Part shown: positions 21,868-32,390 of the stretch, piece by piece
Numbering within the stretch: the stretch's first letter is position 1
Layout of the letters: each line of letters starts with the position of its first letter
From: Selaginella moellendorffii
Taxonomy: Eukaryota; Streptophyta; Lycopodiopsida; Selaginellales; Selaginellaceae
Reading direction: 5' to 3'
DNA: 64,000 nucleotides
NCBI RefSeq assembly: GCF_000143415.4
Contig: NW_003314281.1
Coordinates: 546,833-610,832 of the forward strand
Translations under genes and position numbers: made by a program
Notes under the pieces: model-generated
What the model saw: only the letters and a program-made list of their open reading frames with translations
Database searches by the model: none
What the model was told of the DNA's origin: nothing

Positions 21868-23165
21868 AGTGCAGCTCAAGTAATTGAACACATCACCTTT
21901 AGCAGATGGAAGATTGCTGAGCACTTGCAATGGCCAGGAACCATCCTCGTTCTGCATCTTGAGGAGCAAGTCCACATCTATCGTGTTCCGGATTCCAAAA
22001 CGCCTGCTGGATCAAAGTCGGGAATCTCCCTCTTCACTCCGAAAGTCGCGAGGACCCTACCATACGTGAACAAGAAGTCCTCCTGGCTGAGGTAATAGCG
22101 AGTCCCGTATACTTAACAGATATCCGCCGCTTGACAGATATCTCTAGATCGGCGGACAATTGGGTGATCTTCCATGGAGAGCGCATACGCGAAATAGACA
22201 ACGTTGGCTATGACGACCGGATCCACGCGAGGCCGCTCCACGTCCAGGTACGTGAGAAGCTTGTTTTGATCGTTGACGTTCTCGAGACAAATCTCCAGGA
22301 AGTGCATGGCTTGACGTAGAGACACAAGTCGACATGGTGTCGATGTCCGGCGGATAGCGCGAGACGTCGGGATGGCCGCGCTCGATCAGTACCTGGAGAG
22401 ATTTCATCCAGCCAAGAGGAATGATCTCCCGAAGGCAGAGAGAAGATCTCCGAGACGAGCTCCTGCCCGCCGTTGTCAAACAGGTAGAGTGATTTGAGCT
22501 GCTTGGATCTCACATCCTACTTGACTCGATCCATCCCCAGCTCCACAGCTCGAGGCAGCAGGAACCGACGCTTCAAGAAGTCCTGGCAAGCTTTCTTGTT
22601 GGGCGAGGCATACTGGAGAGCGAGCAAGCTCTCGAATGCGTGTAGCGCGACCATCTCCACGCTTTTGTCGACGATCACAGCATGGGACTTGATATCTCCA
22701 AGGAGGGAATCTAGATCGCGGGAGATTGTATCGAAGTTCTTCCAGGGAAACTTGCTCCCACTCTTGTCGAGGAATTTCAATCCATCCGAGGAGCTAGTGA
22801 CAGTAGCTCCTCGCAGCGAAGCGGCCTCGAGCAGCTTGGAATCCGCGAGGGCTGGCTGCTTGAGCTTGAATTTGCCCGAGATTGCGGCAGCGCGATCGAG
22901 CTCCCCGCAAGCATAGGCGAGGAAGGAGTAGCCCTGCGGAGAAGATCTCGCCATCGTCTCCACATCCAAAGCAAGCAAATCATCTTCTGCTATGATCGAA
23001 TCTAACCCACGCTTAAGGTGCTCTTGCCATTTGGCATTTCTAGGTCCATCTGAACGCCTAAAAGTGTCCGGCATCTCCCAGATCGTCAACACAGAGCCAT
23101 GACCGAGACTGTCGAACAACCTCGGTGCAGCCGAGGCATAGAAGGCGACTCTGGGATCATTGCGT
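21868..23165 (-). pseudogene. Alpha-toroid (terpenoid-cyclase-like) gene, copy a, disabled
   Basis: On the minus strand it aligns with the ORF at 30213-31622 but keeps more N-terminal sequence (FDSLGHGSVLTIWEMPDTFR, RNAKWQEHLKRGLDSIIAED, YSFLAYACGELDRAAAI). The open N-terminal stretch ends in a stop around 22517, where the intact copy reads on through EEVRSKQLKSLYLLDNG. Downstream the frame shifts several times and a segment covering the DLVYQAMEAALVNR region is missing. Its 3' end converges with the MATE gene. The missing pieces in the three copies differ, so they decayed independently. Confidence 0.75.
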
Positions 23166-24009
23166 AATCAAAGTTTAAGACGCAAGCAGCAATTCATAAA
23201 GAATCATATAAAGAAATAGAAAAAAAAAAATCGCAAAGAATCTACTGGAACAGCAAATCCTGGCTGCTCACACCAGGATCTCCATGTCTTTGATCTTGAC
23301 ATGATAGCTTGTACTCTTGCCAGCTTTGCCAAGCCCTAATCAGAATGTTCCATTTGGACATGAAAGCTTGCGAGTTTCTTCAAAGCTCACGAAAGCCCGA
23401 GGCTTCGAAAAGGTGATGGCTCCGAATATTCAGTATCACAACTAATTTGAAAATAAACAAGCACGTTGTTAATAATCTCTAGTGTTTAAAAGGTAGATTA
23501 CTGAGGTAAACTTTTCTCTAATTCAAGATTTTCTTTAATTCTTCTTTCAAAGTGGAATACAATATTTGTTGCTTTGAAAATTACAAGATATCCCCAAAAG
23601 TAATTACAATAATTTTTGTATAGAACAATGCTCTAAAAGAGTTGAATATTTAGGGCATAAGTGCAATTGTGCCATCTTTGCACTCCGAATTGGGAAACTA
23701 AGAGATATATATGCACTGAAAGATTTGTGCATTGTTGATATATTAAATACAATAATTATCAGGAGATAAACATGAAAAAAATAATAGAATTCAAGATATT
23801 TTCATTATTTAGTTTTTATCGTGAGGTAGGAGACAATGTGCTAACTGTTAAGGGTAATGTCCTTAGCAAAGATGGTGCCAACTGCACTTGCAACCTGTGG
23901 GAGACAATGTGCTAACTTATGAGGTGGATCTCCCCTTTTAAGAACAAGTGGAAGGAAAAGGAGGACTAGAACAAATGACATAAGAAGGTGTGACATTAGA
24001 ATGAAGACA
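23166..24009. other. AT-rich intergenic sequence
   Basis: No gene is seen. Bases 23166-23270 match 29465-29600 in the same orientation (for example ttgcgtaatcaaagttta versus ttgcataatcaaagttta, and gaagaaatagaaaaagaaat-like tracts), marking the edge of the duplicated toroid block. The 17-nt string gagacaatgtgctaact occurs twice, at ~23832 and ~23903. The rest is probably decayed retroelement. Confidence 0.4.
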
Positions 24010-25300
24010 GATGATCAAGTTGAAGAAAATGGTAAAGATGAAGGATTGGGTTTATGAGGATAACAACCATGAAAAGATTCAACTTCATGAGAAAGTTCAA
24101 TCTTTTCACTGTTCAAGAAATATATCATGTCGAGAGAAAGGAAAAATTTCTCGAGAAATGGATTTTTGAGAGAAAAAGAATGAAAAAGAGAAGCACTCAA
24201 CTTTTCCCAATCCATAAGAAGTTCATGTAGCTGAAACCATGGTAATTCTAACACCACTAGAGAATGTATAGACTTGGTAATGTTGATAGAAACCTTAGTC
24301 AAGAAATTGCCACTAATGAAAACTTGAAGTGGTTGTGTTTCTTAAAGTCCTATAGAAGAAACAACATGCCCATTAATAGCTTCCTAACTTGAGAATGTAC
24401 AAAAATTGTACGTCAAAAAGTCTTTTTGTCAATGAAACAAGAGGTAGCGCTATAGTCCAGAAGCACCTCTTGGTGAAGGAAAAGGGATCCTAGCCAGGGT
24501 AAAGTGCCTGGAATGTAGAAATTCCTGACATTATCTGTAGCCAAGATTTGATGAATAGAACCTTGAAAATAACAAGATTCTCTTTATTGCAATCAAACCA
24601 TTGATTGGAGATCCCCGTTTAAAGACTCATAAATTAGTATGATCCTCTAAACTTGATGACTCAGGAATTGATATGGTCAAAACTCGAGTTGATGGCCAAA
24701 GCTCAAGTGCGAGCAAGAGGGGCATATCCTGCGGTACATAACCCTTTATCGAGATGACACTGACACTGTGCTAGAGAGGAGCTGGTACTAAGGCCAGAGT
24801 TGAAGAGGAAATATTCTTAGGAAAAGTACCAGAACAGCTAAATTCCTTATGACACGAAAAGACAATTGTCACAATAAACAACCTTAATAAGATCCATCGG
24901 ATCTTTGGCCCATCATTCTAAATTGATTAATCATGTTGATGTTGAACATGAACCTTGAGACATGATTGCAGTGATGCAAGCTCGGTTTGTGTCCCCAAAA
25001 CACACATTAAATAGCAGAAGGTCGTGAAGTTCATGAACAGGATGTTGAGGCAAATCACGCTTAAGCAAAGTGAAAGCCAAGAAAGCAAGAAGAGTTTCAA
25101 TGTTCAAGTAATCTTCAAGTATTGTTGTGGCTGCATCTTGAAGATATTCAGAAAACCATGAAGCTCGTGCCAGTGCCCTCCAAACTTTGCAGAAAATTTG
25201 ACTTTTGGGTTCTGTAGGGCGAGAAGCTTGATTACATGGTTGTTCGACCCTGCCATTTGATACTATAGTTGAAGGAACTTGCTGGTTCTCATTCTAGATT
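24010..25300 (-). mobile_element. Decayed Ty3/gypsy-type retroelement (gag and protease remnants)
   Basis: Read on the minus strand, a gag-like segment at ~25250-25130 gives NPKVKFSAKFGGHWHELHGF and MQPQQY, resembling the plant gypsy gag pattern P-K-V-x-x-P-x-K-F-x-G-x-x-x-x-x-x-G-F-L and L-Q-P-x-x-Y. About 0.7 kb further on, at ~24490-24425, comes a retropepsin-like motif LDYSATSCFIDKKTF where a functional enzyme has L-D-S/T-G-A-T. Next is ITKSIHSLVVLELPWFQLHE with DWEK (24290-24180), matching the gypsy block V-L-G-L-P-W-L-x-x-H-x-P-x-I-D-W. Stops and frameshifts separate all of these, and no RT, integrase or paired LTRs could be recognised. It is an old, dead copy. Confidence 0.55.
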
Positions 25301-26224
25301 GGGGTCATCACGAGACAAAGGGAGAAAGAAAAAATTACAAAGGATAAAACCACAAGAAACAAAACGAGATGAGAGATAGATGTAAATCAAACTATCAGAA
25401 CATCAAAGTAGACACCAAAGTAGACTACAAGATTTGAGATTGCTTACCAAGAATGGAACTCATGTCTAAAACTAATGTTGATTTGCATCTAAATTTTTAC
25501 AATGTGTGTTTAGTTTTTATACTAAACTTAGGAGAGCTAATGGAAGAAGAGCAATGGCCGTTGCTGCGCCACTAGGTCATCACCATTCATTTCTTTGCAC
25601 TCCACAGCTGCAGTGTCTCGCGCCATAATGTAGTGATAGTCGACTTCTTGGAGCTCCAGGTGATATTTCCTGCCTCGGATCAAATGAGTGATAGAATGAA
25701 GCTGTGGATTTGTTTGAGGAGCTCAAGGCGGGATTTAGAGCTCAAGCACTGGGAATTATTACTGTTTCAACACTGATATGTGAAGTAATCTGTTAAATCT
25801 TGTGCAGGGGTATCGAATAGTCTCTTCTTACTCAATGTTTTAGATTTTTCTGTAATTAATAGTTAACTAGTACTTTGCATACCCACAATTAACTAGTAGT
25901 TTGTATAGCCCACTTATATTTATATATCTTTACATATTCTTAATTTGATCCAAATGTGATCTCAAGTAATTTATGACAGTATTTGCTTATCATGGAAAGA
26001 GGAATAATCTTGGCCATCCTCTAGTGACCAGTAGAAGTTAGTGCCAAGATATAGACCACCAAGCAAGAGGCAAAAGACCTTATCACGAATCAAAAACTTC
26101 AAATTGTCTTACAAACTTAAACAACGTTTATACTATCAATAAAATAAATTTACCAATAAACCGTTCAGAGCCTTAAAAGAGAATATTCGTCTCTTGCGGC
26201 TTATAAGGAGAGCTATGTTCAGGT
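25301..26224. other. AT-rich intergenic sequence
   Basis: No gene or clear repeat structure is seen. It is likely the 5' remainder of the retroelement and unassigned sequence up to the duplicated ISCA leader, whose first recognisable match (gaatattcgtctc) is at ~26180. Confidence 0.3.
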
Positions 26225-26650
26225 TAGCTCCACAGCCCCGAGAGTAGGGCTTTCTTCTACAGGGAGGGATTGAGGCAAGCGTCTTCGTCGCGGAAGAAGC
26301 AAGCGATTGCGCTGAGTGATAGCGCCGCCAAAAGCATACGGCATTTCCTAGACTTGTGGAACAAACATTACTTGCGCGTGGGATGCAATGGCTACTCCTA
26401 CACCATGGACTACGCGGGCAAGCTAGGATACAATCAATCCTTTGCTTCTCTTCCTTTTCTTGCGAGATAGAAAAGACTTATGGCGAATGCTTCCTTCCTC
26501 TGGCAGATCAAGCGGAGCGCCACGACGAGCTCGTGGAGGACAACGGCGGTCGACCCGCGAGCGCTGATGAGAAAATCATCGGATTCATCGAAGATCGCAT
26601 AATTGGGAGGATGGCACCGATCCATGGGAGGACGAGCTCTTCTACAACGA
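26225..26650 (+). pseudogene. ISCA pseudogene, copy b
   Basis: It matches the intact gene at 35403-35951: the leader gctatgttcaggttagctcc, then frames giving RQASSSRKKQAIALSDSAAK and the GCNGYSYTMDYAG end of exon 1, the same gc-donor intron, and exon 2 beginning DQAERHDELVED. Exon 1 lacks the true start codon region and an internal VKVR stretch, and exon 2 is broken within the KVLIDP segment. Exon 3 with the CGCG motif is missing. Confidence 0.8.
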
Positions 26651-26814
26651 GCGGATCAATAATCTGTCCAAGAGAGTGACGAAAGAGCATATCGATGCGC
26701 TCAGGGCCAATGCCAACCCAGATCACATACGCATTCGTCAAGAGTGTTACATGAAGTTCTTCCTCCATTTCATTCTTCGAGAGAAAAGTTCCAGCTCCAA
26801 TATAAGATCTCGAG

Positions 26815-27195
26815 AAGCTGATGCCGTTCGTTGTTGTGGATGCGTTCCTGGCAAGCTTTTGCCGCGTCTGCCAACCTTGGCTCTTATTACGCTGTTGGAT
26901 TGGTCGTGGCTTACGTACTGGCCTTCGTTCACATGAACGGGAAAGGTGGGCCGAAAAGATACAGTGTTTCCTTGTCTGATTCACGTGATTTTTTCGTTTT
27001 CAGGGCCTGATCATTGGGATTCTGTGTGGCCTTTCGACGCAAGCGATCTCACTGCTCACTATTTCTGTAAGAACCAACTGGAACAAGCAGGCATACGGTG
27101 GTCATGAGTTTTTAGTCGGTGGTCATGGTTTTAATGTTTCCTATTTCTTTCACGCAGAGCGAATGCAACTGGTCACACCGTTACTGAGTTGATAC
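26815..27195 (+). pseudogene. MATE 3'-end fragment, copy b
   Basis: It matches the MATE gene from its LMPFVV exon (~21145) to the stop region (21645). An internal deletion joins VVDAF directly to WQAFAAF-coding DNA, so the intron between those exons is gone. Later exons and both following introns are kept (cgtgattttttcgttttcag, ggcctgatcattgggattct). No open frame spans it. Confidence 0.8.
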
Positions 27196-27367
27196 CGAGT
27201 TAACATTCTGACCTGCATTTTTACTCGCTCACGGAAGTAGCAAATTCAAGAGAAGTCCTTTGAAAATCTATTATGATCTCACTATTGTCTGCAATGTCAA
27301 GATGAGGAGGAGAAAACTCATCGCATCCAGGTAGATTTTTTCTATATGCAACTTATAATCGACTCTT

Positions 27368-28697
27368 TCAATCTTGACTTTGCAGTGCTTTCACCGCAAA
27401 GCTCAAGTCCACCACCGAATTGAAGACACCACCTTTAGCAGATGGAAGATTGCTGAGCACTTGCAAAGGCCAGGAACCATCCTCGTTCTGCATCTTGAGC
27501 AGCAAGTCCACATCTATCGTGTTCCGGATTCCAAAACGCCTGCTGAGCAGAATCCTTTTGGCAACCTCGAGTGGCTTCGACTCGGTCTCGTTCCTGATCC
27601 GGTTGACGAGCACCGCCTCCATCGCTCGATAGACAAGATCAAAGTCGGGAATCTCCCTTCTCTCCAAACGTCGCGAGAACCCGGCCATACATGAACAAGA
27701 AGTCCTCCTGGCTGAGGTAATCGCGAGTCCCGATATCCGCCGCTTAACAGATATCTCTGGATCAGATTCTCGTTGTGGCGGACAACCGGGTGATCTTCCA
27801 TGGAGAGCGCATAGGCGAGATAGACAGCGTTGGCTATGACGACCGGATCCACGCGAGGCCTCCACGTCCAGGTACGTGAGAAGCTGGTTTTGATCGTTGA
27901 CGTTCTCGAGACAAATCTCCAGAAAGTGCATAGCTTGCGCGGAGGTGACGAGACTAAGATCAAAAAGTGTGGAGACACAAGTCGACATGGTGTCGATGTC
28001 CGGCGGATATCGCGAGACGTCGTCACCGGAAGGGATGGCCGCGCTCGATCAGTACCTGGAGAGATTTCATCCAGCCGAGAGGAATGATCTCTGGAAGGCA
28101 CCAGGCCGCCACGCAGGGAAAGAAGATCTCGGAGACAAGCTCCTGCCGGCCGTTGTCAAGCAGGTAGAGTGATTTGAGCTGCTTGGATCTCACCTCCTCC
28201 TTGACTCGATCCATCCCCAGCTTCACAGCTCGAGGCAGCAGGAACCGACGCTTCAAGAAGTCCTGGCAAGCTTTCTTGTTGGGCGAGGCATACGGGAGAG
28301 CGAGCAAGCTCTCGAAGGCATGTAGCGCGGCCATCTCCACGCTTTTATCGACAATCACAGCATGGGACCTTATATCTCCAAGGAGGGAATCTAGATCGCG
28401 GGAGATTGTAGCGAAGTTCTTCCAGAGCGACACGGTCCCACTCTTGTGGACGAATATCTATCCATCCGAGGAGCTGCCGCCTCGTTGACTGGAGCAGTGA
28501 CAGTAGCTCCTCGTCTACCTCGCAGCTGGAAGCGGCCTCGAGCAGCATGGATGGCTCCTTGAGCTTGAATTTGCGCAAGATTGTCGAGATTGCGGCAGTG
28601 CGATCGATCTCCCCGAAAGTATAGGCCAAGAAGGAGGAGTGCCTGCGGAGAAGATCTCCCTTGTCTCCACATCCAAGCAAGCAAAGCTAATAATCAC
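27368..28697 (-). pseudogene. Alpha-toroid gene, copy b, disabled
   Basis: It is highly similar to the ORF at 30213-31622, but several small indels split it into overlapping frames (breaks near 27660-27720, around 27980-28030 and 28430-28520). Recognisable pieces are DVDLLLKMQNEDGSWPLQVL, MHFLEICLENVNDQNQLLTY, ACQDFLKRRFLLPRAVKLGM and SLLGDIRSHAVIVDKSVEMA. Its first exon region (LDVE-T-R-E-I-F) differs from copy c, and the homologous N-terminal part seen in copy a is displaced ~700 bp upstream by inserted sequence. Confidence 0.75.
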
Positions 28698-29690
28698 CTT
28701 CTTAGCTGATCACCAATTTATAGTCTAAAGCGTTGTTAAGAAGAATTTTACTTCTTAATTTGTTTTAGTCAACACTACAGTGGTGGATGCTCGCTTTTAA
28801 TATGGTTTCAAGCTATACATGGTTTGGACATTGAGAATAAGGGGTATTTGTTTCGCTGACAAAATTGTTTAACATTTCACCACTATCCATCCCATGACTT
28901 ACACAGTTCAAGCTTGCTTCTGAATCATGAGCTTTTACCTAGAGAACAAGTTATCTACCACTGAACGAGGCACGCATTGGCAGCTGAAAGTATTCAGTAC
29001 AATACCGAAGTCCATAGAGATGATCAATATTCTACAGACGTCAGCTAGAAAGTGTGTTTGCTAGGTAATGGTTGATGTGTTCATCCCACAAAAACAACTG
29101 TGAGAGATATTTGGCTCGAGAGAGATGCTGCAACTTCCCAGTTCCTCGCTCCGACTGAGTAGGTTAACATTTTGCCACATTTTGTTTTTTGGAAATGTTA
29201 GGATATTCAAGCATATCCACTGTCCTAAGCAAATGTTTAATATAATTTATAAACATTCTTTCCGGATTCTCATAGCTGCTTGGAGGCAACCACTGTCTTG
29301 GTCATGGCTTCGTGTTGACATCCGGCGAGAAAAGAATGTTTATAGATTAAGAATTAAAGACCATTTAAAGAACAGTCTTAAAGAATCATTCTCGCCGCAC
29401 GAAGCCATGACCGAGACAGTGCTTGCTTCCAAGCAGGCGACTCTGCCAGCATCTTGTGGAACATAGACTTGGCATCCCAGGAGATCATTGCATAATCAAA
29501 GTTTATACCGACTCACAAGACCCAAGCAGCAGTTCACAAAGAACCACACGAAGAAATAGAAAAAGAAATCGCGCTGGAACAACAAATGCTGCTTCCTGGC
29601 TGCTTGCAGCAGCCAAAAGAATATTATTATTTAGATTTTGAATTGGTATAATATAATATTGTACCTGACATATTCGAAAACTTTTTCTAT
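28698..29690. other. Intergenic sequence with block edges
   Basis: No gene. The part 28930-29100 matches 32025-32160 (aacaagtt-tct-ccac, cattggcagctg, ggtaatggttgat), showing that the b and c duplication extends upstream of the toroid gene. The part 29400-29620 matches 23090-23270. The imperfect inverted repeat 29278-29434 is listed separately. Confidence 0.45.
29278..29434. repeat. Imperfect inverted repeat around the toroid 5' region
   Basis: The left arm is 29278-29338 and the right arm 29387-29434. The right arm reverse-complemented matches the left arm closely through ggtcatggcttcgtg, the left arm having an extra ~11 nt (ttgacatcc) and a few substitutions. The spacer is ~48 nt. Both arms are copies of the N-terminal toroid segment LGHGSVL seen at 23085-23110, so the structure arose by inverted duplication rather than as a terminator. 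Confidence 0.7.
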
Positions 29691-29699
29691 CTTTTCTAG

Positions 29700-30025
29700 A
29701 GGTAGCCCTAAAAAGGAATATTCGTCTGATGCGGAGGCTGAAGCGAGAGAGCCGACTCGCTGGGAAGACACCGCAGGTAATGACAGTGCATCCCGGAAGA
29801 AGCAAGCGATTGCGCTAAGAACTCCTACGTTATTGGCAAGCTAGGATACAACCAATCCTTTGCTTCTCTTCCTTTTCTTGCGAGATAGAGAAAGACTTAT
29901 GGCAAATGCTTCCTTCCTCTGGCAGATCAAGCGGAGCGCCACGACGAGGTTTTATCGACCCGCGAGCGCTGATGACAATCATCGGCACAAAGATGGGTTT
30001 CATCTGAAGATCGTCTCAAGTAAGT
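29700..30025 (+). pseudogene. ISCA pseudogene, copy c
   Basis: It retains the leader (ggaatattcgtct, tgatgcggaggct), a short piece of exon 1 (aagaagcaagcgattgcgct), the gc-donor intron with tttgcttctcttccttttct, and exon 2 pieces around DQAERHDE and DPRAL and the GTKMGF-like stretch to cgtctcaagtaag at ~30020. Most of exon 1 including the cysteine motif is deleted. Confidence 0.75.
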
Positions 30026-30044
30026 TTAAAGTTCTTCCTGTCCA

Positions 30045-30105
30045 AAAAGACACTGTGTTTCCTTGTCTGACTCACGTGATATTTTCGCTTTCAGGGCCTG
30101 ACCAT
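30045..30105 (+). pseudogene. MATE sliver, copy c
   Basis: About 60 nt match MATE intron and exon sequence at 21395-21455 (gacactg-gtttccttgtct, ctttcagggcctga-cattg). It is fused directly to sequence matching 21747-21822, downstream of the MATE stop, so ~290 nt of the parent are missing between. Confidence 0.75.
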
Positions 30106-30212
30106 TGGGGTGCTAACGTGCTTGTTTTCACTATTGTCATGTCAAGATGAGGAGGAGAAAACTTATCGCATCCAGGTAGATTTTTTCTATATGCAACTTA
30201 TAATCGACTCTT

Positions 30213-31622
30213 TCAATCTTGACTTTGCAGTGCTCTCACCGCAAAGCTCAAGTCCACCACCGAATTGAAGACACCACCTTTAGCAGATGGAAGATTGCTG
30301 AGCACTTGCAAGGGCCAGGAACCATCCTCGTTCTGCATCTTGAGGAGCAAGTCCACATCTATCGTGTTCCGGATTCCAAAGTACCTGCTGAGCAGAATCC
30401 TTTTGGCAACGTCCAGTGGCTTCGACTCGGTCTCGTTCCCGATCCGGTTGACGAGAGCCGCCTCCATCGCTTGATACACGAGATCAAAGTTGGGAATCTC
30501 CCTCTTCTCTCCAAACGTCGCGAGGACCCGGCCATACATGAACAAGAAGTCCTCCTGGCTGAGGTAATAGCGAGTCCCGTATACGAATCCGCCGCTTAAC
30601 AGATATCTCTGGATCAGATTCTCGTTGTGGCGGACAACCGGGTGATCTTCCATGGAGAGCGCATAGGCGAAATAGACAACGTTGGCTATGACGACCGGAT
30701 CCACTCGAGGCCGCTCCAAGTCCAGGTACGTGAGAAGCTGGTTTTGATCGTTGACGTTCTCGAGACAAATCTCCAGAAAGTGCATAGCTTGCGCGGAGGT
30801 GACGAGGCTAAGATCAAAAAGTGTGGAGACACAAGTCGACATGGTGTCGATGTCCGGCGGATAGCGCGAGACGTCGGCACCGAAGTAACCGAAGGGATGG
30901 CCGCGCTCGATCAGTACCTGGAGAGATTCCATCCAGCCGAGAGGAATGATCTCAGGAAGGCACCAGGCCGCCACGCAGGGAAAGAAGATCTCGGAGACGA
31001 GCTCCTGCCGGCCGTTGTCAAGCAGGTAGAGTGATTTGAGCTGCTTGGATCTCACCTCCTCCTTGACTCGATCCATCCCCAGCTTCACAGCTCGAGGCAG
31101 CAGGAACCGACGCTTCAAGAAGTCCTGGCAAGCTTTCTTGTTGGGCGAGGCATACGGGAGAGCGAGCAAGCTCTCGAAGGCATGTAGCGCGGCCATCTCC
31201 ACGCTTTTATCGACAATCACAGCATGGAACCTGATATCTCCAAGGAGGGAATCTAGATCGCGGGAGATTGTAGCGAAGTTCTTCCAGAGCGACCACGGGA
31301 AGAGGTTGTAAACTCGCTCCCACTCTTGTGGAGGAATATCAATCCATCCCAGGAGCTGCTGCCTCGTTGACTGGAGCAGTGACAGTAGCTCCTCGTCCAC
31401 CTCGCAGCTGGAAGCGGCCTCGAGCAGCATGGAATCCAGGAGAGCTGGCTCCTTGAGCTTGAATTTGCGCGAGATTGTCGAGATTGCGGCAGCGCGATCG
31501 AGCTCCCCGCAAGAATAGGCCAAGAAGGAGGAGTGCTGGAGAGCCCTGCGGAGGAGATCTCCCCGGGGGCCACTGTCTCCACATCCGAACTTAAGCAAGC
31601 AAGCAAAACTAATGATTATCAT
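30213..31622 (-). CDS. Alpha-toroid (prenyltransferase/squalene-cyclase-like) family protein, copy c
   Basis: A single open frame of 469 residues. The C-terminal half carries VSRYPPDIDTMSTCVSTLFD, LLTYLDLERPRVDPVVIANV, YFAYALSMEDHPVVRHNENL, GTRYYLSQEDFLFMYGRVLA and MQNEDGSWPLQVLSNLPSAK. The last is a QW-like motif, and the D-T-x-S, RPRVDPVV and GTRYY blocks recall the alpha-alpha-toroid terpenoid-cyclase/prenyltransferase-like proteins of fungi and bacteria (from memory). The DxDD or DCTAE catalytic acids of real cyclases are not seen, so catalysis is uncertain. The N-terminus (MIIISFACLLKFGCGDSG) diverges from copy a, which has ~60 more conserved residues, so this copy may be N-terminally truncated. 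The final codons run through a possible splice donor (gcg|gtgaga), so a 3' exon may exist. Confidence 0.6.
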   Translation of the reverse strand: MIIISFACLLKFGCGDSGPRGDLLRRALQHSSFLAYSCGELDRAAAISTISRKFKLKEPALLDSMLLEAASSCEVDEELLSLLQSTRQQLLGWIDIPPQEWERVYNLFPWSLWKNFATISRDLDSLLGDIRFHAVIVDKSVEMAALHAFESLLALPYASPNKKACQDFLKRRFLLPRAVKLGMDRVKEEVRSKQLKSLYLLDNGRQELVSEIFFPCVAAWCLPEIIPLGWMESLQVLIERGHPFGYFGADVSRYPPDIDTMSTCVSTLFDLSLVTSAQAMHFLEICLENVNDQNQLLTYLDLERPRVDPVVIANVVYFAYALSMEDHPVVRHNENLIQRYLLSGGFVYGTRYYLSQEDFLFMYGRVLATFGEKREIPNFDLVYQAMEAALVNRIGNETESKPLDVAKRILLSRYFGIRNTIDVDLLLKMQNEDGSWPLQVLSNLPSAKGGVFNSVVDLSFAVRALQSQD

Positions 31623-32261
31623 CTTCTCAGCTGATCACTTCATGCTATGCAAATTTATAAAGTCTATGACTGAAATTAATTATTTAATCAAAGTCTCATG
31701 CACCGAAGGTGTAAAGGTAATTGCCTGTGTAAGTGGGAGGAGTTTGACAATGTTTTGGATTATAACATTGGAATTTTTCTCCGCTTCTTGCTTTTTAAAC
31801 GGTTCATAATTTCTTGTCAACAAAAGGAGTCATTAAAAATAAAGTTTCTCCCTACAGTCACGGAACTCACTGCCACACATTGCGCTGTCGGTGGAAGGTC
31901 ACTTTTGGAACGTTAGATCGGGGACCTCAGTTCATCTCTCATTTCTGGCAATAGTTTTTGCAGCTATTTGGAGTGAAGGCCAACCTCGCGCGTTTTGGTG
32001 CTGTGGAGCTGTTTAGACTTGCCATCTTGAAAACAAGTTGTCTGCCACAACGAGGCATGCATTGGCAGCTGCATACAGTAGCAAAAACCATAAAAATTAG
32101 AGAAGCAGGTAATGGTTGATCAGTGTGTTTCTGTGGCCCATCCAAAAACACGATGCTTTTGAGTGTGTTCCCTTTAAGAGTTTTTAGTGTTGTGGAATAT
32201 CTTTATTTTAAATTTTATTTTTATAAATCTTAAAATAAAATTATAAAACTTAGTTTGTGAG

Positions 32262-32390
32262 TGCTTAGGATATGGAATGGATGGATTAGATTTAGTCCCA
32301 AATGAACGATTTATATGCTATAGTACTAATTACCAAGTATTACCTAGTTAGGTTTATATATATATATATATATTTTACACCATCCTCCTA
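32262..32390 (+). repeat. Direct repeat, left member (possible degenerate retroelement end)
   Basis: It shares with 34549-34700 the ordered pieces atggattagatt-agtc, tatagtacta, tattacctag and a run of tata, with substitutions and small indels. The two members are 2.3 kb apart in the same orientation. Confidence 0.5.

Noticed and set aside
29278-29434. Transcription terminator hairpin
   Set aside because: Arms are ~50 nt, imperfect and homologous to a coding segment; an inverted duplication explains them better and the genome is eukaryotic.
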